From: Candidatus Aminicenans sakinawicola JGI OTU-1
GTDB taxonomy: Bacteria > Acidobacteriota > Aminicenantia > Aminicenantales > Aminicenantaceae
Assembly: GCA_000493965.1 (NCBI GenBank)
Contig: AWNV01000008.1
Location: forward strand, 1 to 64,000
DNA: 64,000 bases
Reading direction: 5' to 3'
Positions within the stretch are counted from its first letter, which is position 1. Every line of letters starts with the position of its first letter. Below the pieces are notes generated by a model that searched no databases, was not told the DNA's origin, and saw only the letters and a program-made list of their open reading frames with translations. Shown here piece after piece: positions 54,394 through 62,040 of this stretch. A program made the translations under genes and the position numbers.

Positions 54394-55634
54394 AGGTACA
54401 ATCCTAAAGTAATTGAGAATTTCTGACCCAGAAGGTTATCTCCTGAGCCTTTCTCCTTTCCGACCATTCCGGCAGCATCTAAAAAGAATTTTCCGTACTT
54501 TGCTCCCATCCCAAATGTAAAATAGAAATACCGGGAATTGGGGTTTTTCATCGGTTGGGGGTCATAAGCAGCGCCTATCCTGAAAGGAACTTCAATGTTT
54601 CTGTTAAAAAATTTGTGGAAAGTTATATACTCGATTCCGGCACCTATCTTAAGAATGTTCTTAAAATCTCTCTTGAGATCTTCTTCGAAATAATTGACTT
54701 TATATTCGGACCAGTTGAAAAATGCACAGTCTGAAGCAATCCTGATGCGTTCGGATGGCTTATAGTTTATCCCAACACCGACCATGAGAGGCTGTCTGAA
54801 ACTGCATTTGCTGGAAGCTTCGATTTTTATATCGGTGTCTCCCTGCGGCGAATTATACTCGAGGAGGCTCTGGCTGTCGGCTTTTTTGCTGTAAGGAGTC
54901 CTGAACACGGCAGCCGCAGTAAAGCTGTCCGATACATCCACAACGAGCCCTCCGTTAAAGTAGAAGCTGCTAAAGTCATGGGATATACTGTCTGTAATGG
55001 TTATGTTCGATTGTGTCCAGTTTTCTTCGATATTTTTTTCAAAAAAACCCGAGACAAAGTTTACTCCGATCCCAAGAGAAACTTTACGGAAAATTTTATG
55101 TGATGCAGAAATGTTTATGTTTTTAAGTTCTCCTCCCTGATTAAAATCAAGAGATTCGTAGGGGCTGCCAAGGTAGCTGTATTCTAATTTTACGTGCGGG
55201 CGGTCATAATTTTCGATAAGCGCCGTGCAGAAAGCAAATGTCCAGCCCCTGAAACGTAATGAAACTCCTGCGAAGTCTGCCGCATAAAGGCCGAGTGAGC
55301 TGTTTCCTTCTGTGGAAATTACTCCGGTATTAATGATGGAATATTTTGAAAGAGAAGCCCTGGTTGTGGACAGGCTTAGGGCAAATGAGATTCTTGGCAG
55401 CCTGTCAAGAAGTGCTGGGTTTGTAAGCGCACATGAACAGTCCTGGACAAAAGCAAACTGTGTGCCTCCCATGGAAAGCGATTGTGCTGATGTGCTCCAG
55501 AGTAGGTTCCATGTACGGACAGGTGCTTCATCTTCATATTGCCCGAGTGTCAATTGAGGCCATGCAGCAGCCGGAGATAGTATGATAATGCATAAAAGCA
55601 AGACAAAGATTGAATAAACCTCTGAGGATTTCAT
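54390..55634 (-). CDS. FadL/PorV-like outer-membrane beta-barrel protein
   Basis: A signal peptide (about 1-25, LSPAAAWPQ) is followed by the PorV/UPF0164-type N-terminal motif (SAQSLSMGGTQFAFVQDCSC, ALTNPALLD) and beta strands such as VGVGINYKPSERIRIASDCA and KIGAGIEYI, ending LGLYL. Family members transport hydrophobic compounds or help protein secretion. Here it is co-transcribed with a secreted carboxypeptidase, so it may help to display or export it, which is inference. Confidence 0.8.
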   Translation of the reverse strand: MKSSEVYSIFVLLLCIIILSPAAAWPQLTLGQYEDEAPVRTWNLLWSTSAQSLSMGGTQFAFVQDCSCALTNPALLDRLPRISFALSLSTTRASLSKYSIINTGVISTEGNSSLGLYAADFAGVSLRFRGWTFAFCTALIENYDRPHVKLEYSYLGSPYESLDFNQGGELKNINISASHKIFRKVSLGIGVNFVSGFFEKNIEENWTQSNITITDSISHDFSSFYFNGGLVVDVSDSFTAAAVFRTPYSKKADSQSLLEYNSPQGDTDIKIEASSKCSFRQPLMVGVGINYKPSERIRIASDCAFFNWSEYKVNYFEEDLKRDFKNILKIGAGIEYITFHKFFNRNIEVPFRIGAAYDPQPMKNPNSRYFYFTFGMGAKYGKFFLDAAGMVGKEKGSGDNLLGQKFSITLGLYL

Positions 55635-55717
55635 CGCTTTTTCGATTTTACATTTCCTTATCTATATTTGCAAATTGAAAAGAGGTATGTTATAGAGTAT
55701 GGATTCTAGGAGAAAAC

Positions 55718-56713
55718 ATGAATAAAAAAAGTGAGCGGCAGATTAAAATTGTAGGGATAGGATACTATGTTCCGGAGAAAATCCTTACGAATTTTGACCT
55801 GGAGAAAATGGTTGACACCACGGACGAGTGGATTGTTACACGGACAGGTATCAGGGAAAGAAGAATCTTGTCCAAGGACCAGGCTACTTCTGATATGGGA
55901 ATTGAAGCGGCTCGGAATGCTCTTAAGGATGCAGGAGTCGGGATAGAAGATATTGATCTCATTATTTTTGCAACTGTCACTCCGGATACGCCTTTCCCTT
56001 CTACGGCTTGCTGGGTGCAGAAAGCGCTCGGGGCCGACAAGATTCCGGCTTTTGATATTTCTGCTGCCTGTTCTGGATTTCTCTATGGAATGATGATCTC
56101 GGAATCCATCATTTTAAGTGGTGCATACAAGAGGATCCTTCTTATCGGGGGAGAGGCATTAACCAAGATAACGAATTGGGAAGACAGAGGCACCTGTGTT
56201 CTTTTTGGCGATGGGGCCGCAGCAGTAGTGCTTGAGGAGAGTGATGATGAGTCAGGGATGCTTTCCTCATACTGCAGGGCTGATGGGAATCTTGGAGAAC
56301 TTCTTATTCTGCCTGGGGGAGGGTCACGAATGCCAGCTTCTGCAGAGACAGTGTCCAAAGGGCTTCATTTCCTTCAGATGGCAGGGAATGAAGTCTTCAA
56401 ACATGCTGTGAAGAAAATGGAAGAAGCGGCTCTGGAAGCGCTCAAAAAAGCAGGGTTGACTCTGGATGACGTAGATTATTTAGTGCCTCACCAGGCTAAT
56501 ATAAGAATCATCGATGCCACCGGCCGAAGGCTCAAGCTCCCTCCGGAGAAGGTGTTTAAGAACATTCACAAGTACGGAAATATGTCTGTGGCTACCATTC
56601 CAATCGGCCTGCACGAGCTTAAAGTAGCAGGTAAGTTGAAAAAGGACGACATAATTGTTATGGCTGCGTTCGGCGGGGGATTTACCTGGGCCGCAGTCGT
56701 CTACCGCTGGTAA
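55718..56713 (+). CDS. fabH: 3-oxoacyl-ACP synthase III
   Basis: This enzyme starts fatty acid synthesis by condensing acetyl-CoA with malonyl-ACP. The catalytic Cys is in DISAACSGFLYGM (about 113), the His in VPHQANIRIIDATGRRL (about 252) and the Asn in YGNMSVATIPIGLHEL (about 282). Length 331 is typical. AGGAG before ATG 55718 sets the start. It stands alone, without other fab genes nearby, and converges with the kor operon. Confidence 0.96.
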   Translation: MNKKSERQIKIVGIGYYVPEKILTNFDLEKMVDTTDEWIVTRTGIRERRILSKDQATSDMGIEAARNALKDAGVGIEDIDLIIFATVTPDTPFPSTACWVQKALGADKIPAFDISAACSGFLYGMMISESIILSGAYKRILLIGGEALTKITNWEDRGTCVLFGDGAAAVVLEESDDESGMLSSYCRADGNLGELLILPGGGSRMPASAETVSKGLHFLQMAGNEVFKHAVKKMEEAALEALKKAGLTLDDVDYLVPHQANIRIIDATGRRLKLPPEKVFKNIHKYGNMSVATIPIGLHELKVAGKLKKDDIIVMAAFGGGFTWAAVVYRW

Positions 56714-56715
56714 AC

Positions 56716-56857
56716 AAAAGGTACCAGGTACGGTTTCAATTTCAAATTGATTACAGCAATATTTTGTTTTAACACATTGATTTTAATGATGTTAGATGAT
56801 AAATGTTAGGGTAGCATTGGTACCAGGTACCTTTTTTTAAACAAAAGGTACCTTTTT
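56716..56857. repeat. GGTACC palindrome cluster between convergent genes
   Basis: A degraded unit (AAAAGGTACCAGGTACGG, 56716-56733), a complete GGTACCAGGTACC-T7 (56819-56838) and a half unit (AAAAGGTACC-T6, 56844-56859) lie between fabH and the kor operon. The A/T-flanked stems could end transcription from both sides. A copy of the 50890 repeat sits between them (56741-56796). The kor operon's last stop lies in the CAGTAGGCAGTC tail at 56869-56880. Confidence 0.75.
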
Positions 56858-56877
56858 TCTTTTTTGATGCCGACTGC

Positions 56878-57417
56878 CTACTGAACCAGTCCCATCCCTA
56901 TTTCAATGGCTTTTTTGTTTAGCGGGATAAGATGATGATGCCGTTCAGGCAGTGTTTCCTTCAGAGCCAGAAGTAGTGATTCGGTCTTAACGAGCTTATT
57001 CAGCTTGACCAGTGCCCCGAGCATGATCATGTTCATCACTTTAATATTATTAAGATCCTTGGTGGCTATCTCATAGGCGGGTAACGCATAGATATTGATG
57101 TCTTTCCGTGTGGGAGGCTCTTTTATATTGCTGCTTTCCCAGATAAGAATCCCGCCTTTTTTCACTCTCGATTCGAACTTTTTTAGCGAAGGCAGGTTGA
57201 GAACAACAGCTGCGTCGTATTCGCTAACAATGGGTGAGGAAATTTGTTGGTCGCTGATGTTGACCATGCAGTTTGCTGTACCGCCTCTCTTTTCGGGTCC
57301 ATAAGATGGCATCCAGCTTATATGTTTTCCTTCTTTCATGGCTGCGTAGGCCAGCAGTTCACCCATGGAAAGCACACCCTGGCCGCCGAAGCCGGCAAAG
57401 ATCATTTCCTGTAACAT
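56878..57417 (-). CDS. korC: 2-oxoacid:ferredoxin oxidoreductase, gamma subunit
   Basis: The gamma chain has GFGGQGVLSMGELLAYAAMK and the conserved PSYGPEKRGGTANCMVNIS motif of the family; length 179 is typical. With alpha, beta and delta chains it forms a 2-oxoglutarate (or related 2-oxoacid) oxidoreductase that makes acyl-CoA, CO2 and reduced ferredoxin. It is the last gene of the operon korD-korA-korB-korC. AGGAGG precedes ATG 57417. Confidence 0.92.
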   Translation of the reverse strand: MLQEMIFAGFGGQGVLSMGELLAYAAMKEGKHISWMPSYGPEKRGGTANCMVNISDQQISSPIVSEYDAAVVLNLPSLKKFESRVKKGGILIWESSNIKEPPTRKDINIYALPAYEIATKDLNNIKVMNMIMLGALVKLNKLVKTESLLLALKETLPERHHHLIPLNKKAIEIGMGLVQ

Positions 57418-57464
57418 CTAATAACCTCCTGTTTTAACGCGGATTTACACTGATTTTTGTCATT

Positions 57465-58220
57465 TTATTTTTTTGGCGGCTCTTTAAAAACACCCAGCGG
57501 ATAATAAGGAAAAACGCGTTCCTTTAACCAATTTAGTGATTCCTCCGGAGTACATTTCCATCCGGAAGGGCAGTTGGAAGCCACTTCTACAAATGTTGTT
57601 CCAAGGCCTTGTATTTGATATTCGAAGGATCTCCTGATTGCTCGTTTGGCTTTTCTGGAATTTGCCGGAGTATTACAGCTCACTCTTTCAACGTAGGCAA
57701 CGCGCTCGAACTGAGAGACAATCTCTGACATTTTTATAGGGGGTCCGGCCTTTTCCGGGTCCCTTCCGTAGGGTGATGTTGTGGTTTTCTGGCCCTCAAG
57801 TGTGGTCGGGGCCATCTGACCGCCTGTCATGCCGTAGATACCGTTGTTTATAAAGATGAAAGAAAAGTTTTCACCTCTGTTACACGCATGGATTGTTTCG
57901 GCTGTGCCGATGGCTGCAAGGTCGCCGTCACCCTGGTAGGAGAAAACGATTCTGTCAGGTAGCATCCTTTTGATAGCGGTTGCTATTGCAGCAGCACGGC
58001 CGTGTGCAGCTTCCTGCATATCAACATCCATGTAGTCATAGGCAAATACAGAGCATCCTACCGGGCAGATACCGACTGTCTTCTCCTGAATGCCCATCTC
58101 GTCAATCACTTCCATAAGCAGTTTGTGAATGGTTGAATGGAAACATCCCGGACAATAATGCATGCGTGTATCGAGCAGGGTTTTCGGTCTTTTATATATG
58201 AGTTTGTATCCTTCTTTCAT
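57465..58220 (-). CDS. korB: 2-oxoacid:ferredoxin oxidoreductase, beta subunit
   Basis: The thiamine-diphosphate-binding chain shows CPGCFHSTIHKL, the TPP motif FSYQGDGDLAAIGTAETIHA and FINNGIYGMTGGQMAPTT. It lies 47 bases upstream of korC and 10 bases downstream of korA. The Cys residues for the extra cluster are present (CPVGCSVF). Confidence 0.93.
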   Translation of the reverse strand: MKEGYKLIYKRPKTLLDTRMHYCPGCFHSTIHKLLMEVIDEMGIQEKTVGICPVGCSVFAYDYMDVDMQEAAHGRAAAIATAIKRMLPDRIVFSYQGDGDLAAIGTAETIHACNRGENFSFIFINNGIYGMTGGQMAPTTLEGQKTTTSPYGRDPEKAGPPIKMSEIVSQFERVAYVERVSCNTPANSRKAKRAIRRSFEYQIQGLGTTFVEVASNCPSGWKCTPEESLNWLKERVFPYYPLGVFKEPPKK

Positions 58221-58230
58221 AGCTGTTCTC

Positions 58231-59310
58231 CTATTCCTGGTTTTTTATATGTTCCTTGATGGCATTAAAGATCTCGGCAGGGGTTGGTATGATTCCTCCC
58301 ATTCGCCCGTAGAAGTAAACCGGTTTTTTACCTGAGACCGCGAGCCTTACGTCTTCAACCATCTGGCCTGCATTCATTTCGACCGAGATAAAGAATTTGA
58401 CGCAGTCTCTGGATGCGATTTCTGCGATCTGATTCATGGGAAACGGCCACAGGCTTATAGGTCTGAAGAGTCCAATCTTTATTCCTTCTTCTCTGCCAAG
58501 GTCTACAACTTTTTTTGATATACGGGATGTTAAGCCGAAGGCTGCAATAACGATTTCAGCATCATCTGTTTGATATTCTTCGAAGCGTACTTCATTTTTG
58601 ACTATTTTTTTGTATTTTTCCTGAAGAATAAGATTCTTTTTTTCCATTTCCTCAGACTGGATGTAAAGGGATGTTAGAATATTTCTTTCCCTGTCCGGAG
58701 GTTTTCCTGTTGTGGCCCATGGTTTGTTCGGCTTGTAGGGGACGGGTTCGGGCAGGACTACTTTTTCCATCATCTGGCCGATGGCTCCATCGCTTAAGAT
58801 CAGTGCGGGGCAGCGGTATTTGTCCGCCAGTTCAAAACCAAGAAACGTATGATCTACCATCTCCTGCACGGAATTCGGGCCGAGTACGATCATGTGGTAA
58901 TCTCCATGGCCTCCGCCCTTGACAGCTTGAAAGTAGTCTCCCTGGCTGGGCTGAATGGTCCCAAGCCCGGGCCCTCCCCGAACTACATTGACAAGAAGAC
59001 AGGGAATCTCTGCACAGGCAATATAGGAAACGCCCTCCTGCATTAAAGAGAATCCGGGTGAGGATGTTGTGGTCATTACGCGTGCGCCTGCACCTGCTCC
59101 TCCGTAGATCATGTTGATGGCTGAGACTTCGCTTTCAGCCTGCAGAAGAGTGTAGGTGTGCTTTGGCTCTTCTTTGGCCAGGTATTCTATTACCTCTGAC
59201 TGAGGCGTTATTGGATATCCAAAATAAGCCTGGAGTCCGGCGCGGATTGCCGCCTCAGCCAAGGCTTCATTACCTTTCATAAATTTTATTTCACCCAACT
59301 TTTCCTCCAT
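58231..59310 (-). CDS. korA: 2-oxoacid:ferredoxin oxidoreductase, alpha subunit
   Basis: The alpha chain has FMKGNEALAEAAIRAGLQAY, the YPITPQSEVIEYLAKE motif and the CoA/TPP contact region TTTSSPGFSLMQEGVSYIAC. Length 359 fits the Kor/Vor subtype without a fused gamma domain. Start could be ATG 59310 or the internal ATG (MKGNEAL). It follows korD after 3 bases. Substrate (2-oxoglutarate rather than branched 2-oxoacids) is inferred from order and subunit size. Confidence 0.92.
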   Translation of the reverse strand: MEEKLGEIKFMKGNEALAEAAIRAGLQAYFGYPITPQSEVIEYLAKEEPKHTYTLLQAESEVSAINMIYGGAGAGARVMTTTSSPGFSLMQEGVSYIACAEIPCLLVNVVRGGPGLGTIQPSQGDYFQAVKGGGHGDYHMIVLGPNSVQEMVDHTFLGFELADKYRCPALILSDGAIGQMMEKVVLPEPVPYKPNKPWATTGKPPDRERNILTSLYIQSEEMEKKNLILQEKYKKIVKNEVRFEEYQTDDAEIVIAAFGLTSRISKKVVDLGREEGIKIGLFRPISLWPFPMNQIAEIASRDCVKFFISVEMNAGQMVEDVRLAVSGKKPVYFYGRMGGIIPTPAEIFNAIKEHIKNQE

Positions 59311-59313
59311 AAT

Positions 59314-59538
59314 TTAAGCTTTCTTTTTATACACTGTTATTGCTGCATCCGGGCAGATCACAGCACAGTTCATGCAGGCAATGCATTTATCTTCGTCTGC
59401 AAGATAGGCATAGTGCAGGCCGTAGCTGTTTGTGTCAGAAGTGTTAAGCGCCAGGCATTCTGTTGGACAGTGAATTACACATAAATTGCATCCCTTACAC
59501 CCTTCAACAGAAATTTCGACATATCCTTTTGATGGCAT
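59314..59538 (-). CDS. korD: 2-oxoacid:ferredoxin oxidoreductase, delta (ferredoxin) subunit
   Basis: Two 4Fe-4S motifs, CKGCNLCVIHCP and CIACMNCAVICP, in 74 residues. First gene of the operon. The 340 bases upstream to 59880 hold palindromic repeats and no gene. Confidence 0.93.
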   Translation of the reverse strand: MPSKGYVEISVEGCKGCNLCVIHCPTECLALNTSDTNSYGLHYAYLADEDKCIACMNCAVICPDAAITVYKKKA

Positions 59539-59681
59539 TTCTACCTCCGTTTTAATGTCCTAAATTGTCTGTTTGGTCTAGATGGTATTGGCAGACCGTA
59601 CCGATGAGATTGTATTTATACTTTAGCTTAAATCTAGAATATTAAGAATGTCAAGGATTGAATTAAAAAAAAGGTCCCAAA

Positions 59682-59749
59682 AAAAAGGTACCTGGTACCT
59701 TTTCAAATTAAAGAGACGTTTTATCAAAAAGGTACCAGGTACCTTTTTT
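59682..59749. repeat. GGTACC palindrome pair, inverted
   Basis: A6-GGTACCTGGTACC-T4 (59681-59703) and A5-GGTACCAGGTACC-T6 (59726-59749) with a 22-base spacer, plus a half unit AAAGGTCCC upstream (59666-59678). They lie between korD and the fumarase gene. GACCGCCTACTG at 59770 is another stop-context tail. Confidence 0.8.
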
Positions 59750-59879
59750 GCACACTGCTTGCTGGTTATTGACCGCCTACTGTAAACTGCACACTGTTTA
59801 GGAACTGCTTGACAGGCTGGAATTTGAATCATAAACTGAAATTCCGTAAAGCGAAAAAGCTTTTACATCGAGTTGTCAT

Positions 59880-60737
59880 ATGAAAACTGTAAGCATGGCT
59901 GAGGTAAGAGACAGAATCAAAGACATCGTTCAAGAAGCGAATTTCAATCTCCAGGATGATGTCCTCAAAGTCATCAAAGAGATGAGCGTCATAGAGGAGT
60001 CTCCAGTAGGAAAAGAAATCTTCAAACAAATACTTGAAAATGCAGAAATCGCCAGAGAAGAAAAACTAGGACTCTGTCAGGATACAGGACTTGCGGTCTT
60101 TTTTGTTGAATTGGGCGAAGATGTCAGGCTGTCAAAAGATGATGGATTAGGAAGCCTACGTGAAGCTATCACAGAGGGTGTTAGAATCGGGTATAAGGAA
60201 GGTTTCCTCAGAAAATCCGTTGTCGAAGACCCCATCAGGCGTAAAAACACTGGGGATAATACTCCTGCATTCATACACTGGGATGTTGTTCCGGGAGATG
60301 TGTTCAAAGTCACTTTTATCGCCAAGGGAGGAGGTGCTGAAAACATGAGTGCTATCCGCATGTTGACTCCTGCCGTAGGCCTGGAAGGAATCGAAGATTT
60401 TGTGGTCGAGACTGTAGAAAAAGCCGGGCCAAACCCTTGTCCTCCGACCGTTGTTGGCGTAGGAGTTGGTGGCAACTTCGAATACTCTGCATTCCTGGCT
60501 AAAAAAGCACTCCTCAGAAGGCCGCTTGGCTCTCATAATACTGACCCCTTTTATGCTGACATGGAAAGAAGGCTGCTTGAAAGGATAAACAGACTAGGGA
60601 TCGGACCCCAGGGGCTGGGAGGAAGGTGCACATCTCTGGCAGTCCATGTAGAGTCATTTCCATGCCATATTGCTTCTATGCCTGTTGCAGTGAATATCGA
60701 ATGTCATTCCCACAGAGTACTCTCATTTGAATTATAA
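59880..60737 (+). CDS. fumA: Class I fumarate hydratase, alpha subunit
   Basis: The N-terminal/alpha chain of the two-subunit Fe-S fumarase (or L-tartrate dehydratase). Cluster cysteines are in LGLCQDTGLAVFF (about 63), AGPNPCPPTVVGVGVGG (about 185) and GLGGRCTSLAVHVESFPCHI (about 250). It ends with the family C-terminus MPVAVNIECHSHR. Length 285 is complete for an alpha chain. No beta subunit gene follows; the next genes are a four-helix-bundle protein and a transposase, so the partner must lie elsewhere. Fumarate versus tartrate specificity cannot be told. Confidence 0.9.
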   Translation: MKTVSMAEVRDRIKDIVQEANFNLQDDVLKVIKEMSVIEESPVGKEIFKQILENAEIAREEKLGLCQDTGLAVFFVELGEDVRLSKDDGLGSLREAITEGVRIGYKEGFLRKSVVEDPIRRKNTGDNTPAFIHWDVVPGDVFKVTFIAKGGGAENMSAIRMLTPAVGLEGIEDFVVETVEKAGPNPCPPTVVGVGVGGNFEYSAFLAKKALLRRPLGSHNTDPFYADMERRLLERINRLGIGPQGLGGRCTSLAVHVESFPCHIASMPVAVNIECHSHRVLSFEL

Positions 60738-60759
60738 AAAAAGGTACCAGGTACCTTTT
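60737..60759. repeat. GGTACC palindrome, perfect 23-bp unit
   Basis: A5-GGTACC-A-GGTACC-T5, directly after the fumarase stop codon; followed by T-rich sequence, so it may act as a terminator. Confidence 0.8.
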
Positions 60760-60856
60760 TCTCTTTTTCTGTACCAACTGAAATATAAGTGAGAATATTT
60801 TTTAGGCCGTTCGTCTATTGAATGAGGAAGAAAATACCCGGAAAAGGAGGGAGAAC

Positions 60857-61312
60857 ATGAATGATTTTTATAATTTTACAAATTTGGGATGCTGGCAGCA
60901 AGCAAAAGAACTTGCAGTGGAAATATATAGAGTTTCAACAGACGGCAATTTAAAAGATGACATTGCAATGAGAAATCAGTTAAGAGAATCAGCAATTTCC
61001 GTTGTTTCAAATATAGCAGAAGGCAAGGAAAGGGGGATAGATTCTGAATTTATAAAGTTCCTTGAAATGGCAAAGACTTCTGCAGCGGGACTCAGAACAA
61101 GACTGATAATATCCCGTGACCTCGGATATTTAGCTGAAGGAGATTTTCTTGACCTAGAGGACAGGTTGATCAGGATTTTGGCCATGATAGGTGGTTTAAT
61201 AAGATCCATTAAAAGAAAAGCTGATGCCAAGGCCGATGCAAAAGCCAATATCAAGGATGATGCTAAAACTAATGCCAAGGAGACCCAAGGAACTCAAGAT
61301 ACTTCCCAATAA
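60857..61312 (+). CDS. Four-helix-bundle protein (23S rRNA IVP family)
   Basis: The start is ATG 60857 with AGGAGGGAGAAC upstream; an upstream TTG lacks support. Residues 1-115 match the S23/IVP family (CWQQAKELAVEIYRV, QLRESAISVVSNIAEGKERG, SEFIKFLEMAKTSAAGLRTR), a family of small helical proteins often found in rRNA intervening sequences or intergenic mobile regions. A charged low-complexity tail (DAKADAKANIKDDAKTNAKE) follows. It may have moved here with the neighbouring transposase; function unknown. Confidence 0.85.
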   Translation: MNDFYNFTNLGCWQQAKELAVEIYRVSTDGNLKDDIAMRNQLRESAISVVSNIAEGKERGIDSEFIKFLEMAKTSAAGLRTRLIISRDLGYLAEGDFLDLEDRLIRILAMIGGLIRSIKRKADAKADAKANIKDDAKTNAKETQGTQDTSQ

Positions 61313-61317
61313 AAATT

Positions 61318-61377
61318 GGTACCTGGTACTTTTCTTTCAGATATGCCATTTTTCCAAAAAAGGTACCAGGTACCATT
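61318..61377. repeat. GGTACC palindrome pair, 5' side of the transposase
   Basis: GGTACCTGGTACTTTTC (61318-61334) and A6-GGTACCAGGTACCATTT (61355-61377) in opposite orientation. The transposase ATG is 14 bases further. Confidence 0.8.
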
Positions 61378-61390
61378 TGCTATCATTTTA

Positions 61391-62017
61391 ATGCCAAGAA
61401 AACCTAGATGTTTTAATGACGGACTAATTTATCATGTTCTAAATAGAGGTAACAATAAGAGAAAGATATTCTATAGATATAATGATTTTCAGTTTTTTTT
61501 AAATCTGACAAGAAAATCAAAAAAGGATTTTGGTATCAATATTTTTGCTTACTGTTTGATGCCCAACCATTTCCATATAGTGTTATCTCCTGATAAAGGT
61601 GTGCTTTTAAGTAAATGGATGCACTGCCTAATGAGGAGCCATTTCATTCAGTATAAACGGGTTCATGAAACGACTGGCCACCTTTGGCAGGGAAGATTCA
61701 AGAGTTTTGTAATTCAAGAAGATAATCATTTATTAGTTATCTTGCGATACGTTGAGAGAAATCCAGTTAGGGCCAACCTTGTTGTTTCAGCAAAGAATTG
61801 GTCATGGTCAAGCCATCAAGAAAGAATTGGCAAAGTCCATAATCCTTTTCTTGATAATATTCCCATTGAGTTACCTCCGAACTGGTCTGAATATGTAGAT
61901 CAACCTCTTACTGATAGGGAGTTAGAAGTAATTCGCCGGGGAATAAATCGGCACTCTCCATTTGGAAATTCAGAATGGAAGAAGACGATGTCGAGAAAAG
62001 TACCAGGTACCAATTAA
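61391..62017 (+). CDS. RAYT-type Y1/HUH transposase
   Basis: The 208-residue protein is a REP-associated tyrosine transposase of the Y1 HUH family. It starts MPRKPRCFNDGLIYHVLNRG, has the metal-binding HUH motif PNHFHIVLSP (about residue 65) and the catalytic-tyrosine helix region LRYVERNPVRANLVVSAKNW, then the usual WSWSSHQERIG. The start at 61391 was chosen over an upstream one (61316) because the extra codons only translate palindrome bases. Its last codons (RKVPGTN and TAA) lie inside the palindrome at 61996. Palindromes on both sides make this the likely source of the dispersed family. Confidence 0.88.
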   Translation: MPRKPRCFNDGLIYHVLNRGNNKRKIFYRYNDFQFFLNLTRKSKKDFGINIFAYCLMPNHFHIVLSPDKGVLLSKWMHCLMRSHFIQYKRVHETTGHLWQGRFKSFVIQEDNHLLVILRYVERNPVRANLVVSAKNWSWSSHQERIGKVHNPFLDNIPIELPPNWSEYVDQPLTDRELEVIRRGINRHSPFGNSEWKKTMSRKVPGTN

Positions 62018-62040
62018 AAAAGGTACCAGGTACCATTTTT
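61996..62040. repeat. Two GGTACC palindromes, 3' side of the transposase
   Basis: AAAAGTACCAGGTACC (61996-62011, encoding the transposase C-terminus) and A6-GGTACCAGGTACCATTTTT (62015-62040) in the same orientation. They sit between convergent genes. Confidence 0.8.

Noticed and set aside
59623..59832. Minus-strand frame with QVPGTFLIKRLFNLKRYQVP
   Set aside because: This is a translation of the GGTACC palindromes (VPGT / RYQVPF), not a gene.
61316..61390. Upstream 25-codon extension of the transposase
   Set aside because: The codons only translate the flanking palindromes; the ATG at 61391 starts the conserved MPRKPR motif.
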